From assembly GCA_031271045.1 (NCBI GenBank), contig JAISWO010000046.1:1-54264 (forward strand): a stretch of 54,264 nucleotides of DNA, in the 5' to 3' direction. This stretch comes from Tannerellaceae bacterium. Its GTDB lineage: Bacteria; Bacteroidota; Bacteroidia; Bacteroidales; Tannerellaceae. The notes under the pieces are model-generated. The model worked only from the letters and a program-made list of their open reading frames with translations, was not told where the DNA came from and did not search any database. Of this stretch, positions 45,141 through 52,785 are shown piece by piece; the first letter of the stretch is position 1; every line of letters begins with the position of its first letter. Both the position numbers and the translations under genes were made by a program.

Positions 45141-46019
45141 ATGAAAGCTTACGTATTTCCAGGGCAAGGCGCCCAATTTGTCGGAATGGGGAAAGATCTG
45201 TACGACAGTAATCCGCTTGCTAAAGAATTGTTTGAAAGGGCAAACGGAATCCTTGGGTTCCGTATCACCGACCTCATATTTGGAGGTACGGACGAAGACT
45301 TGAAGCAAACCAAAGTGACCCAACCTGCTGTTTTCCTACATTCGGTTATAGTGGCCCAAACTTTGGGTGAGACATTCTCGCCGGAGATGGTGGCGGGCCA
45401 TTCCTTGGGCGAATTTTCCGCCCTGGTGGCTGCCGGAGCGCTCTCTTTCGAAGAAGGGCTGACGCTGGTGGCCAAGCGAGCCGGGGCAATGCAGAAAGCC
45501 TGCGAGATGGTCCCCTCGACAATGGCGGCTATTCTGGGATTGCCCGACGCCAAGGTGGAAGAAATATGTGCAACGATCGAAGGCGAGGTCGTTGTGCCGG
45601 CCAATTATAATAGCCCCGGACAGGTCGTCATATCAGGAAGCATACCCGGCATAGAAGAAGCCTGCGAACGGCTGACGGCTGCCGGAGCCAAGCGGGCATT
45701 GAAGCTGAAAGTGGGCGGAGCCTTCCACTCGCCCTTGATGGAACCGGCGCGCGAAGAACTGGCCATCGCCATTGAAAGCGCTCTCATCAACCGTCCCGTA
45801 TGCCCCGTCTACCAAAACGTCGACGCTCGCCCGCAAACTGATCCGAAAGTGATCAAAACCAACCTGATTGCCCAACTGACATCACCGGTGCGCTGGACGC
45901 AAATCGTAGAGAATATGCTGAAAGACGGCGCTACCTGCTTTGCCGAACTCGGCCCCGGCACAGTCCTCCAGGGGCTCATCAGGAAGGTAAACAGCGAAGT
46001 TTGCATAGAGGAAAGCTGA
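45141..46019 (+). CDS. fabD: Malonyl-CoA:ACP transacylase
   Basis: 292 aa. The acyl-serine is S88 in GHSLGEFSAL; the FPGQGAQFVGMG start and AFHSPLM region with the catalytic histidine are typical. It loads malonyl groups onto ACP for fatty acid synthesis. It ends 3 bases from the convergent larC stop. Confidence 0.97.
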   Translation: MKAYVFPGQGAQFVGMGKDLYDSNPLAKELFERANGILGFRITDLIFGGTDEDLKQTKVTQPAVFLHSVIVAQTLGETFSPEMVAGHSLGEFSALVAAGALSFEEGLTLVAKRAGAMQKACEMVPSTMAAILGLPDAKVEEICATIEGEVVVPANYNSPGQVVISGSIPGIEEACERLTAAGAKRALKLKVGGAFHSPLMEPAREELAIAIESALINRPVCPVYQNVDARPQTDPKVIKTNLIAQLTSPVRWTQIVENMLKDGATCFAELGPGTVLQGLIRKVNSEVCIEES

Positions 46020-46022
46020 GCG

Positions 46023-47219
46023 TCACCTTCCTGTTATCCATTTCAAAGGTATATTCTTTTCCTTTGCCAGGCGGCAGGCATCATCGTATTCGATGCTGAG
46101 GCGCGAAACGCCATTGTAGCGGGTTTCTTTGGCTTTTACATTGCCATAAGGAGTGGCTACAATGGCGGCTTTGCGGGGAAGGCAGGTTCTGGCGGCAATG
46201 TATTTGCGCAGACCGATGGTCGATGTTTCGGTGAAAAGAATATGTTCTATGGCGGCTGTATTTGTCGGGTCGCATATCACGCTCAGCATCGTCGCCGGGC
46301 GGCATTTCTTCATGTAGATAGGGGTAAAGAATACGTCCCGGGCGCCGGCTTCGAATAGTTTTCCCATCACGTAACCGAGCGTTTCGGGCGTGGAGTCGTC
46401 GATATTCGTCTCTATCACCATCGCCTCATCTTGCCCTGCGGAGGTATGAGCCATGGGTTCGCCATAGACCACGCGCAGGAGGTTGGGGATGTCGAAATCT
46501 TTTGTCCCGGCTCCGTAGCCGGTTTTCCGGATCGTCATTTCGGGCATTACGCCAAAACTTTCGGCCAGTTCGGCAATGATAGCTGCGCCCGTAGGCGTCA
46601 TCAATTCTCCCTCTACTTCCAATTGTTTAAACCCGATGCCCCGGGCGGCAAGAACTTCCACTACGGCCGGAACGGGAATGGGTATCGTCCCGTGCTGGCA
46701 TCGAACAAAGCCATGGCCGTCGTGCAATACCGAGGCATAGATCTTGACGGGCGAAAGTGCATCTATGCAAATAGCCACTCCAACGATGTCGATGATGGAA
46801 TCCACGGCTCCTACTTCGTGGAAATGAACCTCCTCGACCGTCGTACTGTGTATCTTTGCTTCCGCTTCGGCCAAACGTGTGAAGATACGTATAGCCAGGT
46901 CTTTGGCGTTAGCGGATATTTCGCTTTCGCTGATAATGTGCGCAATATCCGCCATCGTGCGGTGAGCATGGGCATGATGATGGGGGCGAAACCATTTGAG
47001 CACCGGCTGGTTATTCGCTCCGTCCTGCGGGACGACTTCTACGCGCTTGGCGCCGACGCCATGTTTCGATACTTCCGACAGGCGGATCTTCCAGCCGTCG
47101 AGATGGAGTTTGTTTAATTCGGCGATAAGCTTGGCAGGATCAATGCCCAGGTCTATGAGTGCGGAAAGGGTCATGTCGCCACTTATACCCGAAAAGCAGT
47201 CAAAATAAAGGATATTCAT
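46023..47219 (-). CDS. larC: LarC: nickel insertion enzyme for the nickel-pincer cofactor
   Basis: 398 aa, one continuous frame. In Lactobacillus, LarC is made from two frames by a ribosomal frameshift; here it is fused. FDCFSGISGDMTLSALIDLG at the N-terminus is the family signature, and a histidine-rich stretch HHHAHAH (80-86) may bind nickel. It inserts nickel into the pyridinium dithiocarboxylate mononucleotide in a CTP-dependent step. It is the last gene of the lar operon, with array E just before it. Confidence 0.93.
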   Translation of the reverse strand: MNILYFDCFSGISGDMTLSALIDLGIDPAKLIAELNKLHLDGWKIRLSEVSKHGVGAKRVEVVPQDGANNQPVLKWFRPHHHAHAHRTMADIAHIISESEISANAKDLAIRIFTRLAEAEAKIHSTTVEEVHFHEVGAVDSIIDIVGVAICIDALSPVKIYASVLHDGHGFVRCQHGTIPIPVPAVVEVLAARGIGFKQLEVEGELMTPTGAAIIAELAESFGVMPEMTIRKTGYGAGTKDFDIPNLLRVVYGEPMAHTSAGQDEAMVIETNIDDSTPETLGYVMGKLFEAGARDVFFTPIYMKKCRPATMLSVICDPTNTAAIEHILFTETSTIGLRKYIAARTCLPRKAAIVATPYGNVKAKETRYNGVSRLSIEYDDACRLAKEKNIPLKWITGR

Positions 47220-47265
47220 ATATAGTTTTTTTATTTGTTTCTTTAATTAATGTATCACACCCTCG

Positions 47266-47397
47266 CTGAACTTTCTCAGGCGAGCGGCTGAACTTTCTCA
47301 GGCGAGCGGCTGAACTTTTGCAGACGGGCGGCTGAACTTTTGCAGGCGGGCGGCTGAACTTTTGCAGGCGGGCGGCTGAACTTTTGCAGGCGGGCGG
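47266..47397. repeat. Intergenic tandem array E: 6 units of 22 bp
   Basis: Units start at 47266, 47288, 47310, 47332, 47354 and 47376. Unit 1-2 type is CTGAACTTTCTCAGGCGAGC plus GG; unit 3-6 type is CTGAACTTTTGCAGGCGGGC plus GG (one base differs in unit 3). The first type has CTGA/TCAG arms. 22 is not a multiple of three, so no repeated peptide results. It lies inside the lar operon between larB (stop 22 bases away) and larC (start 46 bases away), so its transcript would be part of the operon mRNA. Confidence 0.96.
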
Positions 47398-47419
47398 TGG
47401 AGCAGGCACTTCATTGCTT

Positions 47420-48175
47420 CTAACAGTTTATCTTATTGATACTGCTGGCTATATAGGCTGCGCCGAAACCGTTGTCGATATTGACCACCGATACGCCGTT
47501 GGCACAGGAATTAAGCATGGCGAGCAATGCCGATACGCCTCCGAAACTGGCGCCATAGCCTGTGCTTGTCGGCACGGCTATGACGGGTTTGTCCGTCAAT
47601 CCTCCTACGACGCTGGCCAAAGCGCCTTCCATTCCGGCGATAACGATGATCACATTGGCCGAAGTCACCACATCGAGCCGCGCCAGAAGCCGGTGCAGAC
47701 CGGCCACGCCGACGTCGCAGAGGCGTATGACCTTGTTGCCAAGGAACTCCGCCGTCACAACGGCCTCGTCGGCTACGGGCAGGTCGGATGTCCCGGCCGT
47801 CACCACCAGGATCGTCCCTCCCCCACCCTTCCCGGCTGGCTGCCGCCGGATAACGATGGTCCGCGCCGAAGGATTCCACTCGGCCTCCGGATACAGTCTG
47901 CATACGGCCTCGGCCATCGCTTCCGTCGCCCGCGTGGCAAGTACGTTGCTTTCACCCACTTCCAGCAGGTTCTTCACAATGCCTTCTACCTGCGCTATGC
48001 TTTTCCCGGCACAATAAATGACTTCCGGACAGCCGTTGCGCAACTGCCGGTGATGATCTATCACGGCATAGCCCAAGTCGTCGAAAGGCATTGTCTTGAG
48101 TCTGTTCTCTGCTTCGCCAACGGACAAGGCGCCCGTCTTTACGTCTTCCAGCAGTTTACGTATATCCATAATCAT
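47420..48175 (-). CDS. larB: LarB: nickel-pincer cofactor synthesis carboxylase
   Basis: 251 aa with a C-terminal PurE/AIR-carboxylase-like domain (VTAGTSDLPVADEAVVTA; AGMEGALASVVGGLTDKPVIAVPTSTGYGA). LarB carboxylates and hydrolyses nicotinic acid adenine dinucleotide to the dicarboxylate mononucleotide used by LarE. The start overlaps larE by 4 bases (ATGA). Confidence 0.95.
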   Translation of the reverse strand: MIMDIRKLLEDVKTGALSVGEAENRLKTMPFDDLGYAVIDHHRQLRNGCPEVIYCAGKSIAQVEGIVKNLLEVGESNVLATRATEAMAEAVCRLYPEAEWNPSARTIVIRRQPAGKGGGGTILVVTAGTSDLPVADEAVVTAEFLGNKVIRLCDVGVAGLHRLLARLDVVTSANVIIVIAGMEGALASVVGGLTDKPVIAVPTSTGYGASFGGVSALLAMLNSCANGVSVVNIDNGFGAAYIASSINKINC

Positions 48176-48954
48176 CCGTTCATACTTCCGCTGCGAAACC
48201 CTTCCAGGTCGAGCGTGATGTATTTAAATCCAAGCGATTTGATTCTCTCCGTAATTTCCGGCATACGAACAATCGTATCAAAGTATTCGCGGGGAGCTTC
48301 GATACGTGCAATCGTTCCATGCCAGCGTACGCGGCAACTTTCCATACCCTGTTCGCGCAAAACCTCTTCGGCCGCCTCTACTACGGCAAGTTTTTCTGCC
48401 GTAATCTCAGAACCATAGGGAATCCGCGACGAAAGGCAGGCGTTGGCCGGCTTGTTCCAGGTCGTCACGCCCAACAGTTTGCTATAACGGCGGATATCGT
48501 CTTTCGTCAGGCCACATTCGGCCAGCGGGCTTTGTACGCCCATTTCTTTGCCGGCTTTTATGCCGGGGCGATGCAGCGAGAGGGCATCGTCGGCATTTTG
48601 TCCGTCAGCCACGTAACGTAAGCCGTTTCGTTCGGCCACATCTTTTATCAGCGTATAATTGTTCTTCTTGCAGAAATAACACCGCATCGTACTGTTCGCC
48701 GCAAAATCAGCCGAGACAAAGGGATCTTCCCCCACGACTTCATACCGGACGCCAAGGCGCTGAAGTATCTCAACCGCCGCATCCTTATCCCGACGTGCCA
48801 GGACAGGCGAATCAACCAATACCGCCAAAGCCTTGTCTCCTAACATCTCATACGCCACATGTATCAGGAAAGAGGAATCCACTCCTCCGGAATAAGCAAC
48901 ACACAAACTTCCGTATGCTGCTATCTTTGCTCTCAAACACTCTAACTTCTCCAT
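48172..48954 (-). CDS. larE: LarE: sulfur-transfer enzyme for the nickel-pincer cofactor
   Basis: 260 aa from the ATG at 48954, which follows the transporter stop by 4 bases; a start at 49002 would overlap that gene. PP-loop ATPase motif SGGVDS (22-27). The conserved cysteine C173 in NACLSSRIPYG matches the sacrificial sulfur donor of Lactobacillus LarE. A CYFC pair (C92, C95) lies in the middle. It converts the dicarboxylate intermediate to the dithiocarboxylate. Confidence 0.94.
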   Translation of the reverse strand: MEKLECLRAKIAAYGSLCVAYSGGVDSSFLIHVAYEMLGDKALAVLVDSPVLARRDKDAAVEILQRLGVRYEVVGEDPFVSADFAANSTMRCYFCKKNNYTLIKDVAERNGLRYVADGQNADDALSLHRPGIKAGKEMGVQSPLAECGLTKDDIRRYSKLLGVTTWNKPANACLSSRIPYGSEITAEKLAVVEAAEEVLREQGMESCRVRWHGTIARIEAPREYFDTIVRMPEITERIKSLGFKYITLDLEGFRSGSMNG

Positions 48955-48958
48955 CGAA

Positions 48959-49648
48959 TCAGGCAAACAGGTTTTCATATATAACAAAACAGCCGTAGGC
49001 AAAGCATAAGCCAGAAGATAACAATACGAGCGAAGCGCGCAATACCTTCGAGTTGATTAGCTTCTTAGAGAAAGGGATACTGAACACCCCGGCCACCAAG
49101 GTCATTCCCACAATCGAACCGATTCCGAAAATCAGCAAATACAAGAGACTGCTCCATACTGTCTCGATCTGTGTCATCACTAATACCACCAGGGCCCCGC
49201 TACCGGCCAATCCGTGCACGATCCCGATGCCGTACGAAGTCTTGTGCAAGTTTTCTCCATTTCCATGCACATGCACATGAATATGAGGCTGCTTATTAGC
49301 TCCCTCGTGCTCGTGACGATGCCTGTGTATCACGATTTGTTCATCCCTGAGAAAAAGGTACAGACGATAAGAGGCAACCAGTATGAGCATCAATCCCACA
49401 GCCGCTTCAAAATAGGAAAACGATTGATCGGAGATACCGACCTTAAACAGGATCATGATGATCCCGATCAGGAAAATCGTTGAAGTATGTCCTAACCCCC
49501 AAAAGACTCCGTCTTTGAGTGCCGGGAAAATCTTGTTACGCTGTGATACGATATTCGTAACGGCCAGAATATGGTCTGCTTCAAAGGCATGAATGAGTCC
49601 TTCATACAATGCGTAAAGTAAAAGAAGAAGTAAGGGTATTTGCTCCAT
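48959..49648 (-). CDS. Nickel/cobalt transporter, NiCoT/UreH-like
   Basis: 229 aa from the ATG at 49648, chosen because it sits just after a promoter; the frame is open further to 49810 but that reading crosses a terminator. The first membrane helix holds H20-AFEA-D25-H26, the HX4DH nickel signature. A histidine-rich loop (108-128: HRHRHEHEG, HIHVHVHG) probably collects metal. About six membrane segments. It leads the operon with larE, larB and larC, supplying nickel for the cofactor. Confidence 0.88.
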   Translation of the reverse strand: MEQIPLLLLLLYALYEGLIHAFEADHILAVTNIVSQRNKIFPALKDGVFWGLGHTSTIFLIGIIMILFKVGISDQSFSYFEAAVGLMLILVASYRLYLFLRDEQIVIHRHRHEHEGANKQPHIHVHVHGNGENLHKTSYGIGIVHGLAGSGALVVLVMTQIETVWSSLLYLLIFGIGSIVGMTLVAGVFSIPFSKKLINSKVLRASLVLLSSGLCFAYGCFVIYENLFA

Positions 49649-49670
49649 AATGTTTTTAGTGTATAGGCAA

Positions 49671-49699
49671 CAAATATATGGAATATTTTGAAATACAAA
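49671..49699 (-). promoter_or_regulatory. Promoter of the nickel transporter-lar operon
   Basis: On the minus strand: TTTG (49699-49696), 17 bases, TATATTTG (49678-49671), 22 bases before the start codon. Confidence 0.6.
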
Positions 49700-49712
49700 G
49701 AGGGGGGGATGT

Positions 49713-49758
49713 AAAAAAAGACAACGCTCTCCAATCCTTTGGATTGAAAAGCATTGTC
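49713..49758 (-). terminator. Terminator after the tRNA genes
   Basis: A long stem (49720-49737 with 49741-49758, a few mismatches, loop TTT) followed by seven Ts on the minus strand (A run 49713-49719). Confidence 0.88.
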
Positions 49759-49791
49759 TTGAGGTTACAAACAACGTCCTTTGGGACTTAG

Positions 49792-49864
49792 AGCGGAAGA
49801 CGGGGCTCAAACCCGCGACCCTCAGCTTGGAAGGCTAATGCTCTATCAACTGAGCTACTTCCGC
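49792..49864 (-). tRNA. tRNA-Gly (anticodon TCC)
   Basis: 73 bases on the minus strand. Acceptor GCGGAAG pairs with CTTCCGC; D arm GCTC/GAGC; anticodon loop CTTCCAA gives TCC; T arm GCGGG-TTTGAGC-CCCGT. CCA is not encoded. Confidence 0.96.
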
Positions 49865-49882
49865 GGTTTAAAAATGTTTTTG

Positions 49883-49964
49883 TGGGCAGTGATGGATTCG
49901 AACCACCGAAGGCTAAGCCAGCTGAGTTACAGTCAGCCCCATTTGGCCACTCTGGTAACTGCCC
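49883..49964 (-). tRNA. tRNA-Tyr (anticodon GTA)
   Basis: 82 bases on the minus strand, with a long variable arm as expected. Acceptor GGGCAGT/ACTGCCC; anticodon stem GCTGA/TCAGC with loop CTGTAAC gives GTA; T arm GGTGG-TTCGAAT-CCATC. It lies 18 bases upstream of tRNA-Gly. Confidence 0.96.
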
Positions 49965-49980
49965 TTCAAAAAAACCGCTG

Positions 49981-50010
49981 CAAATGTAGCGCTTTTTTTA
50001 TTATTCCCAA
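49981..50010 (-). promoter_or_regulatory. Promoter for the tRNA-Tyr/tRNA-Gly pair
   Basis: On the minus strand: TTG (50010-50008), 19 bases, TACATTTG (49988-49981), 16 bases before tRNA-Tyr. The -33 box lies inside the last codons of ribH. Confidence 0.65.
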
Positions 50011-50483
50011 GCGTATTGCACCATTTTTATAGCCGTAATGGCGGCTTCATCTCCCTTATTCCCATAGGTCCCGCCGGACCGGTCTTCGGCTTGCTTCATC
50101 GTATCGGTCGTCAACAGCCCAAAGATGAAAGGTATATCACCCTGAAGATTCAATTGGGTAATCCCTTGTGTTACGCCGGAGCATACGTAGTCGAAATGGG
50201 GCGTCTCCCCTCTTACTACACAACCCAGCACGATAACAGCGTCCAAGCAGTTGTCGGCACGGGATAACTGCCGCGCTCCGTAAGTAAGCTCAAAACTTCC
50301 CGGGACATGCTTGATAAGGATATTTTCTGCTTTCACTCCGTGCCTCTGCAAGGTATTGCAGGCTCCTTTCAGCAGTTTATCGGTAATGCTTTCATTCCAT
50401 TCGGACACAACGATTCCTATGCGTATGCCCGAAACGTCGGGAATACTGTCGAAATCGTATTTTGATAAATCTTGAGTTGCCAA
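50001..50483 (-). CDS. ribH: 6,7-dimethyl-8-ribityllumazine synthase
   Basis: 160 aa. It condenses the ribityl pyrimidinedione with dihydroxybutanone phosphate in riboflavin synthesis. The catalytic histidine is H96 in [21 protein letters not shown] (60-70) and the C-terminal GNKGDEAA are typical. No FMN riboswitch is seen. It lies 4 bases after the TPR protein gene. Confidence 0.97.
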   Translation of the reverse strand: MATQDLSKYDFDSIPDVSGIRIGIVVSEWNESITDKLLKGACNTLQRHGVKAENILIKHVPGSFELTYGARQLSRADNCLDAVIVLGCVVRGETPHFDYVCSGVTQGITQLNLQGDIPFIFGLLTTDTMKQAEDRSGGTYGNKGDEAAITAIKMVQYAWE

Positions 50484-50487
50484 TGTC

Positions 50488-51177
50488 TTATTTCTTAGCT
50501 AATTCGGATGCGCGAATAATATACTTGTCAATGTCGGAAGCTTCTTCGGAGTTGTAATACTTTTCCTTGATTGACGTATATGCTTTGACGGCGTTGTTGT
50601 ACTGTTCAAGGCTTTCGTATGCAATTCCGGCTTTCTTCAGATACGTTGGGCTGACTATTTCGTTATCAGCCAGCTTGGCTGCTTTTTCAAAATAACCAAT
50701 GCCTTCTTTCACCTTACCCTGGTTTACGTAGCAATCTCCAATCAAACCCGTAAGAGCCGGCGAAATCATATTGTCTTCTCCACTGAAAGATTTCAATTGC
50801 TTAATAGCCTTTTCCGTTTCTCCCAGCCTGAAATAGCAAACGCCGGCATATGCCTTTGCCAGGTTACCCGACCGGGTGATACCGTAATCGCTGATGATGG
50901 TTTCCAAACCCAGATAATCGGCTCCGTTACCATACAAGGCTAATTCAAAAGAATCTCTTCCGAAATACTGTTCGCCTTTAAATAAGGCGGCAGCGGCTTT
51001 CTGTTCCAGAGGGGTTAAATAACCATAGTTTATTCCCAGAACAGATCCGATAAGAAGTATGACAATACCTATGCCATAAACAATCTTTTTCTGATATTTT
51101 TCAATAAACTGTTCTGATCTGGAGACGATTTCGCCGACTTCCAAATCTTTGTTAGCGCCCTTTTTTTTAGTAGTCAT
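50488..51177 (-). CDS. TPR-repeat protein with N-terminal membrane anchor
   Basis: 229 aa. A charged N-terminus ([31 protein letters not shown]) precedes one membrane segment (about 34-54), then TPR repeats (about 90-225: [63 protein letters not shown]). The layout is like YfgM/YbgF-type periplasmic scaffold proteins. It is co-transcribed with ribH, with no clear functional link. Confidence 0.85.
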   Translation of the reverse strand: MTTKKKGANKDLEVGEIVSRSEQFIEKYQKKIVYGIGIVILLIGSVLGINYGYLTPLEQKAAAALFKGEQYFGRDSFELALYGNGADYLGLETIISDYGITRSGNLAKAYAGVCYFRLGETEKAIKQLKSFSGEDNMISPALTGLIGDCYVNQGKVKEGIGYFEKAAKLADNEIVSPTYLKKAGIAYESLEQYNNAVKAYTSIKEKYYNSEEASDIDKYIIRASELAKK

Positions 51178-51252
51178 AATGTATATAATAATATATTAAT
51201 GTGATGTGTATTATTTTGTGCTTCTATTTCTTGCTATTTGAAATTCAACGCG

Positions 51253-51260
51253 CAAAGGTA
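51253..51260 (-). promoter_or_regulatory. Possible -7 element (TACCTTTG) for the TPR protein-ribH genes
   Basis: The minus-strand TACCTTTG matches TAnnTTTG, about 75 bases before the start codon. Confidence 0.45.
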
Positions 51261-51300
51261 GTTTTTTCTCGAATATAATTCACACATCGGAGTATATTTT

Positions 51301-51308
51301 TAATTTTG
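51301..51308 (+). promoter_or_regulatory. Possible -7 element (TAATTTTG) for recF
   Basis: TAATTTTG matches TAnnTTTG, 19 bases before the recF start. Confidence 0.45.
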
Positions 51309-51327
51309 TGGAATTAAAATCTGGTAG

Positions 51328-52431
51328 ATGATACTTAAAAAGCTTTCTATCCTTAATTACAAGAACATACGGCAATCGGAAATTCTCTTTTCTCCTAAAA
51401 TGAATTGTTTTTTCGGTAACAACGGCATGGGAAAAACAAATCTGCTGGATGCTATCTACTACCTGTCTTTTTGCAAGAGTTCGACGAATACGACCGATAA
51501 CCTGTTAATTCATAATAATGAAGATATCTGCGTGATTCAAGGATTCTACGATTATGAAGACCGCGAAGAGGATATATTCTGCGCCATCCGCCGCAGGCAA
51601 CGCAAACAGTTCCGGCGCAATAAGAAAGAATATGATAAGCTTTCGGAGCATATCGGACTGCTACCCCTGGTGATGGTTTCTCCCGGTGATTCGGGTTTGA
51701 TACAAGGCGGAAGCGAAGAAAGACGACGATTCCTTGATCTTATTATCTCACAACAAGACAGAGCCTACCTGCATGCGCTTATACATTATAATAAGGCGCT
51801 GCTGCAACGGAATATCATGCTGAAAAACCAGTCGAAGGACGCCGCTCTCTACGAAGCGCTGGAAATACAACTGGGCCGCTACGGACGTTTTATTTACGAA
51901 AAACGACAGGAGGTCGTGACCGATTTCATTCCCGTTTTTAATGACTATCACCTGGAGATATGCCGTTCTGCCGAGTCGGTGGATTTGCGTTATATCTCTC
52001 TACTGGCCAATGACGAACTCCCGGATTTGCTTATGCAGAACCGGGAGCGGGACCGCATACTGGGTTATACCTCCACGGGGGTGCATAAAGACGAGTTGGA
52101 GATGAAACTGAACGATTCTTTGATACGCCGCGTAGGTTCGCAAGGACAGAATAAAACGTATCTGGTAGCCCTCAAACTGGCGCAATTTGCATTTCTCAAC
52201 CGCAAGGGCGAAACAACTCCTATCCTCTTACTGGATGATATTTTCGATAAATTAGATGCCGAACGGGTGGAACAAATCATTCAAATAGTGGCTCATCCCT
52301 CCTTTGGGCAAATCTTTATTACGGACACGAACCGCAAGTACTTAGACGAAATTCTTGCTGCTATGAATCACGATTATGCGTTGTTCAGAGTAGAACAAGG
52401 GAACATTCAATCGATGGAGAACAATATATGA
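51328..52431 (+). CDS. recF: DNA repair and recombination ATPase RecF
   Basis: 367 aa SMC-like ATPase. Walker A is GNNGMGKT (30-37); the signature region VMVSPGDSGLIQGGSEERRRFLD and Walker B ILLLDDIFDKLD are present. RecF helps load RecA at gaps with RecO and RecR. The next gene overlaps it by 4 bases (ATGA). Confidence 0.97.
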   Translation: MILKKLSILNYKNIRQSEILFSPKMNCFFGNNGMGKTNLLDAIYYLSFCKSSTNTTDNLLIHNNEDICVIQGFYDYEDREEDIFCAIRRRQRKQFRRNKKEYDKLSEHIGLLPLVMVSPGDSGLIQGGSEERRRFLDLIISQQDRAYLHALIHYNKALLQRNIMLKNQSKDAALYEALEIQLGRYGRFIYEKRQEVVTDFIPVFNDYHLEICRSAESVDLRYISLLANDELPDLLMQNRERDRILGYTSTGVHKDELEMKLNDSLIRRVGSQGQNKTYLVALKLAQFAFLNRKGETTPILLLDDIFDKLDAERVEQIIQIVAHPSFGQIFITDTNRKYLDEILAAMNHDYALFRVEQGNIQSMENNI

Positions 52432-52721
52432 AGCGAAAAAATTCACAAACCATCAGAGACGTCCTAAAAGGCTTCTTTGAGGAAAATGCCGAACTGTATG
52501 AAAAAATGCTTGAAATTCGTGTACAGCGGGGATGGGGTGAAATATTAGGCCCCTTGATTCTGCAATATACCCGGAATATCTATATCAAGAACCATGTCTT
52601 ATACGTCTCCCTTACTTCATCCGTACTTCGTAGCGAATTAATCCTCAGCCGCGAAAAACTTATCAGAAGCCTCAATGAGTATGCCGGCTCGGAGGTGATA
52701 CACGATATTGTTATCCGTTAA
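52428..52721 (+). CDS. DUF721 (DciA-like) protein
   Basis: 97 aa, basic. It matches the DUF721/DciA core: an N-terminal helix (IRDVLKGFFEENAELYEKMLE), then WGEILGPLILQYTRNIYIKNHVLYVSLTSSVLRSELILSREKLI. DciA-type proteins are the loaders or helpers of DnaB helicase in bacteria lacking DnaC. It is coupled to recF by an ATGA overlap, a common arrangement. Confidence 0.88.
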   Translation: MKRKNSQTIRDVLKGFFEENAELYEKMLEIRVQRGWGEILGPLILQYTRNIYIKNHVLYVSLTSSVLRSELILSREKLIRSLNEYAGSEVIHDIVIR

Positions 52722-52741
52722 GCCAGCCAAGCTTCTTAGTA

Positions 52742-52762
52742 ATATGTGCATGTGGCACATAT
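52742..52762. other. Palindromic hairpin between convergent genes
   Basis: ATATGTGC (52742-52749) pairs with GCACATAT (52755-52762) around a 5-base loop. It lies between DUF721 and the beta-helix gene. There is no T run, so a terminator role is uncertain. Confidence 0.45.
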
Positions 52763-52785
52763 GGAGCTACGCATATATGTATACT

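Noticed and set aside
47200..47409. 69-codon minus-strand frame through array E
   Set aside because: The 22-bp period shifts frame each unit and overlaps the larC start. Low-complexity reading only.
49649..49810. N-terminal extension of the nickel transporter
   Set aside because: It would run through the lar promoter, the tRNA terminator and into tRNA-Gly. The ATG at 49648 starts at the first membrane helix.
49981..49999. Hairpin CGCT-N-AGCG with T run as a terminator on the plus strand
   Set aside because: No plus-strand gene ends here. The bases are better explained as the tRNA promoter.
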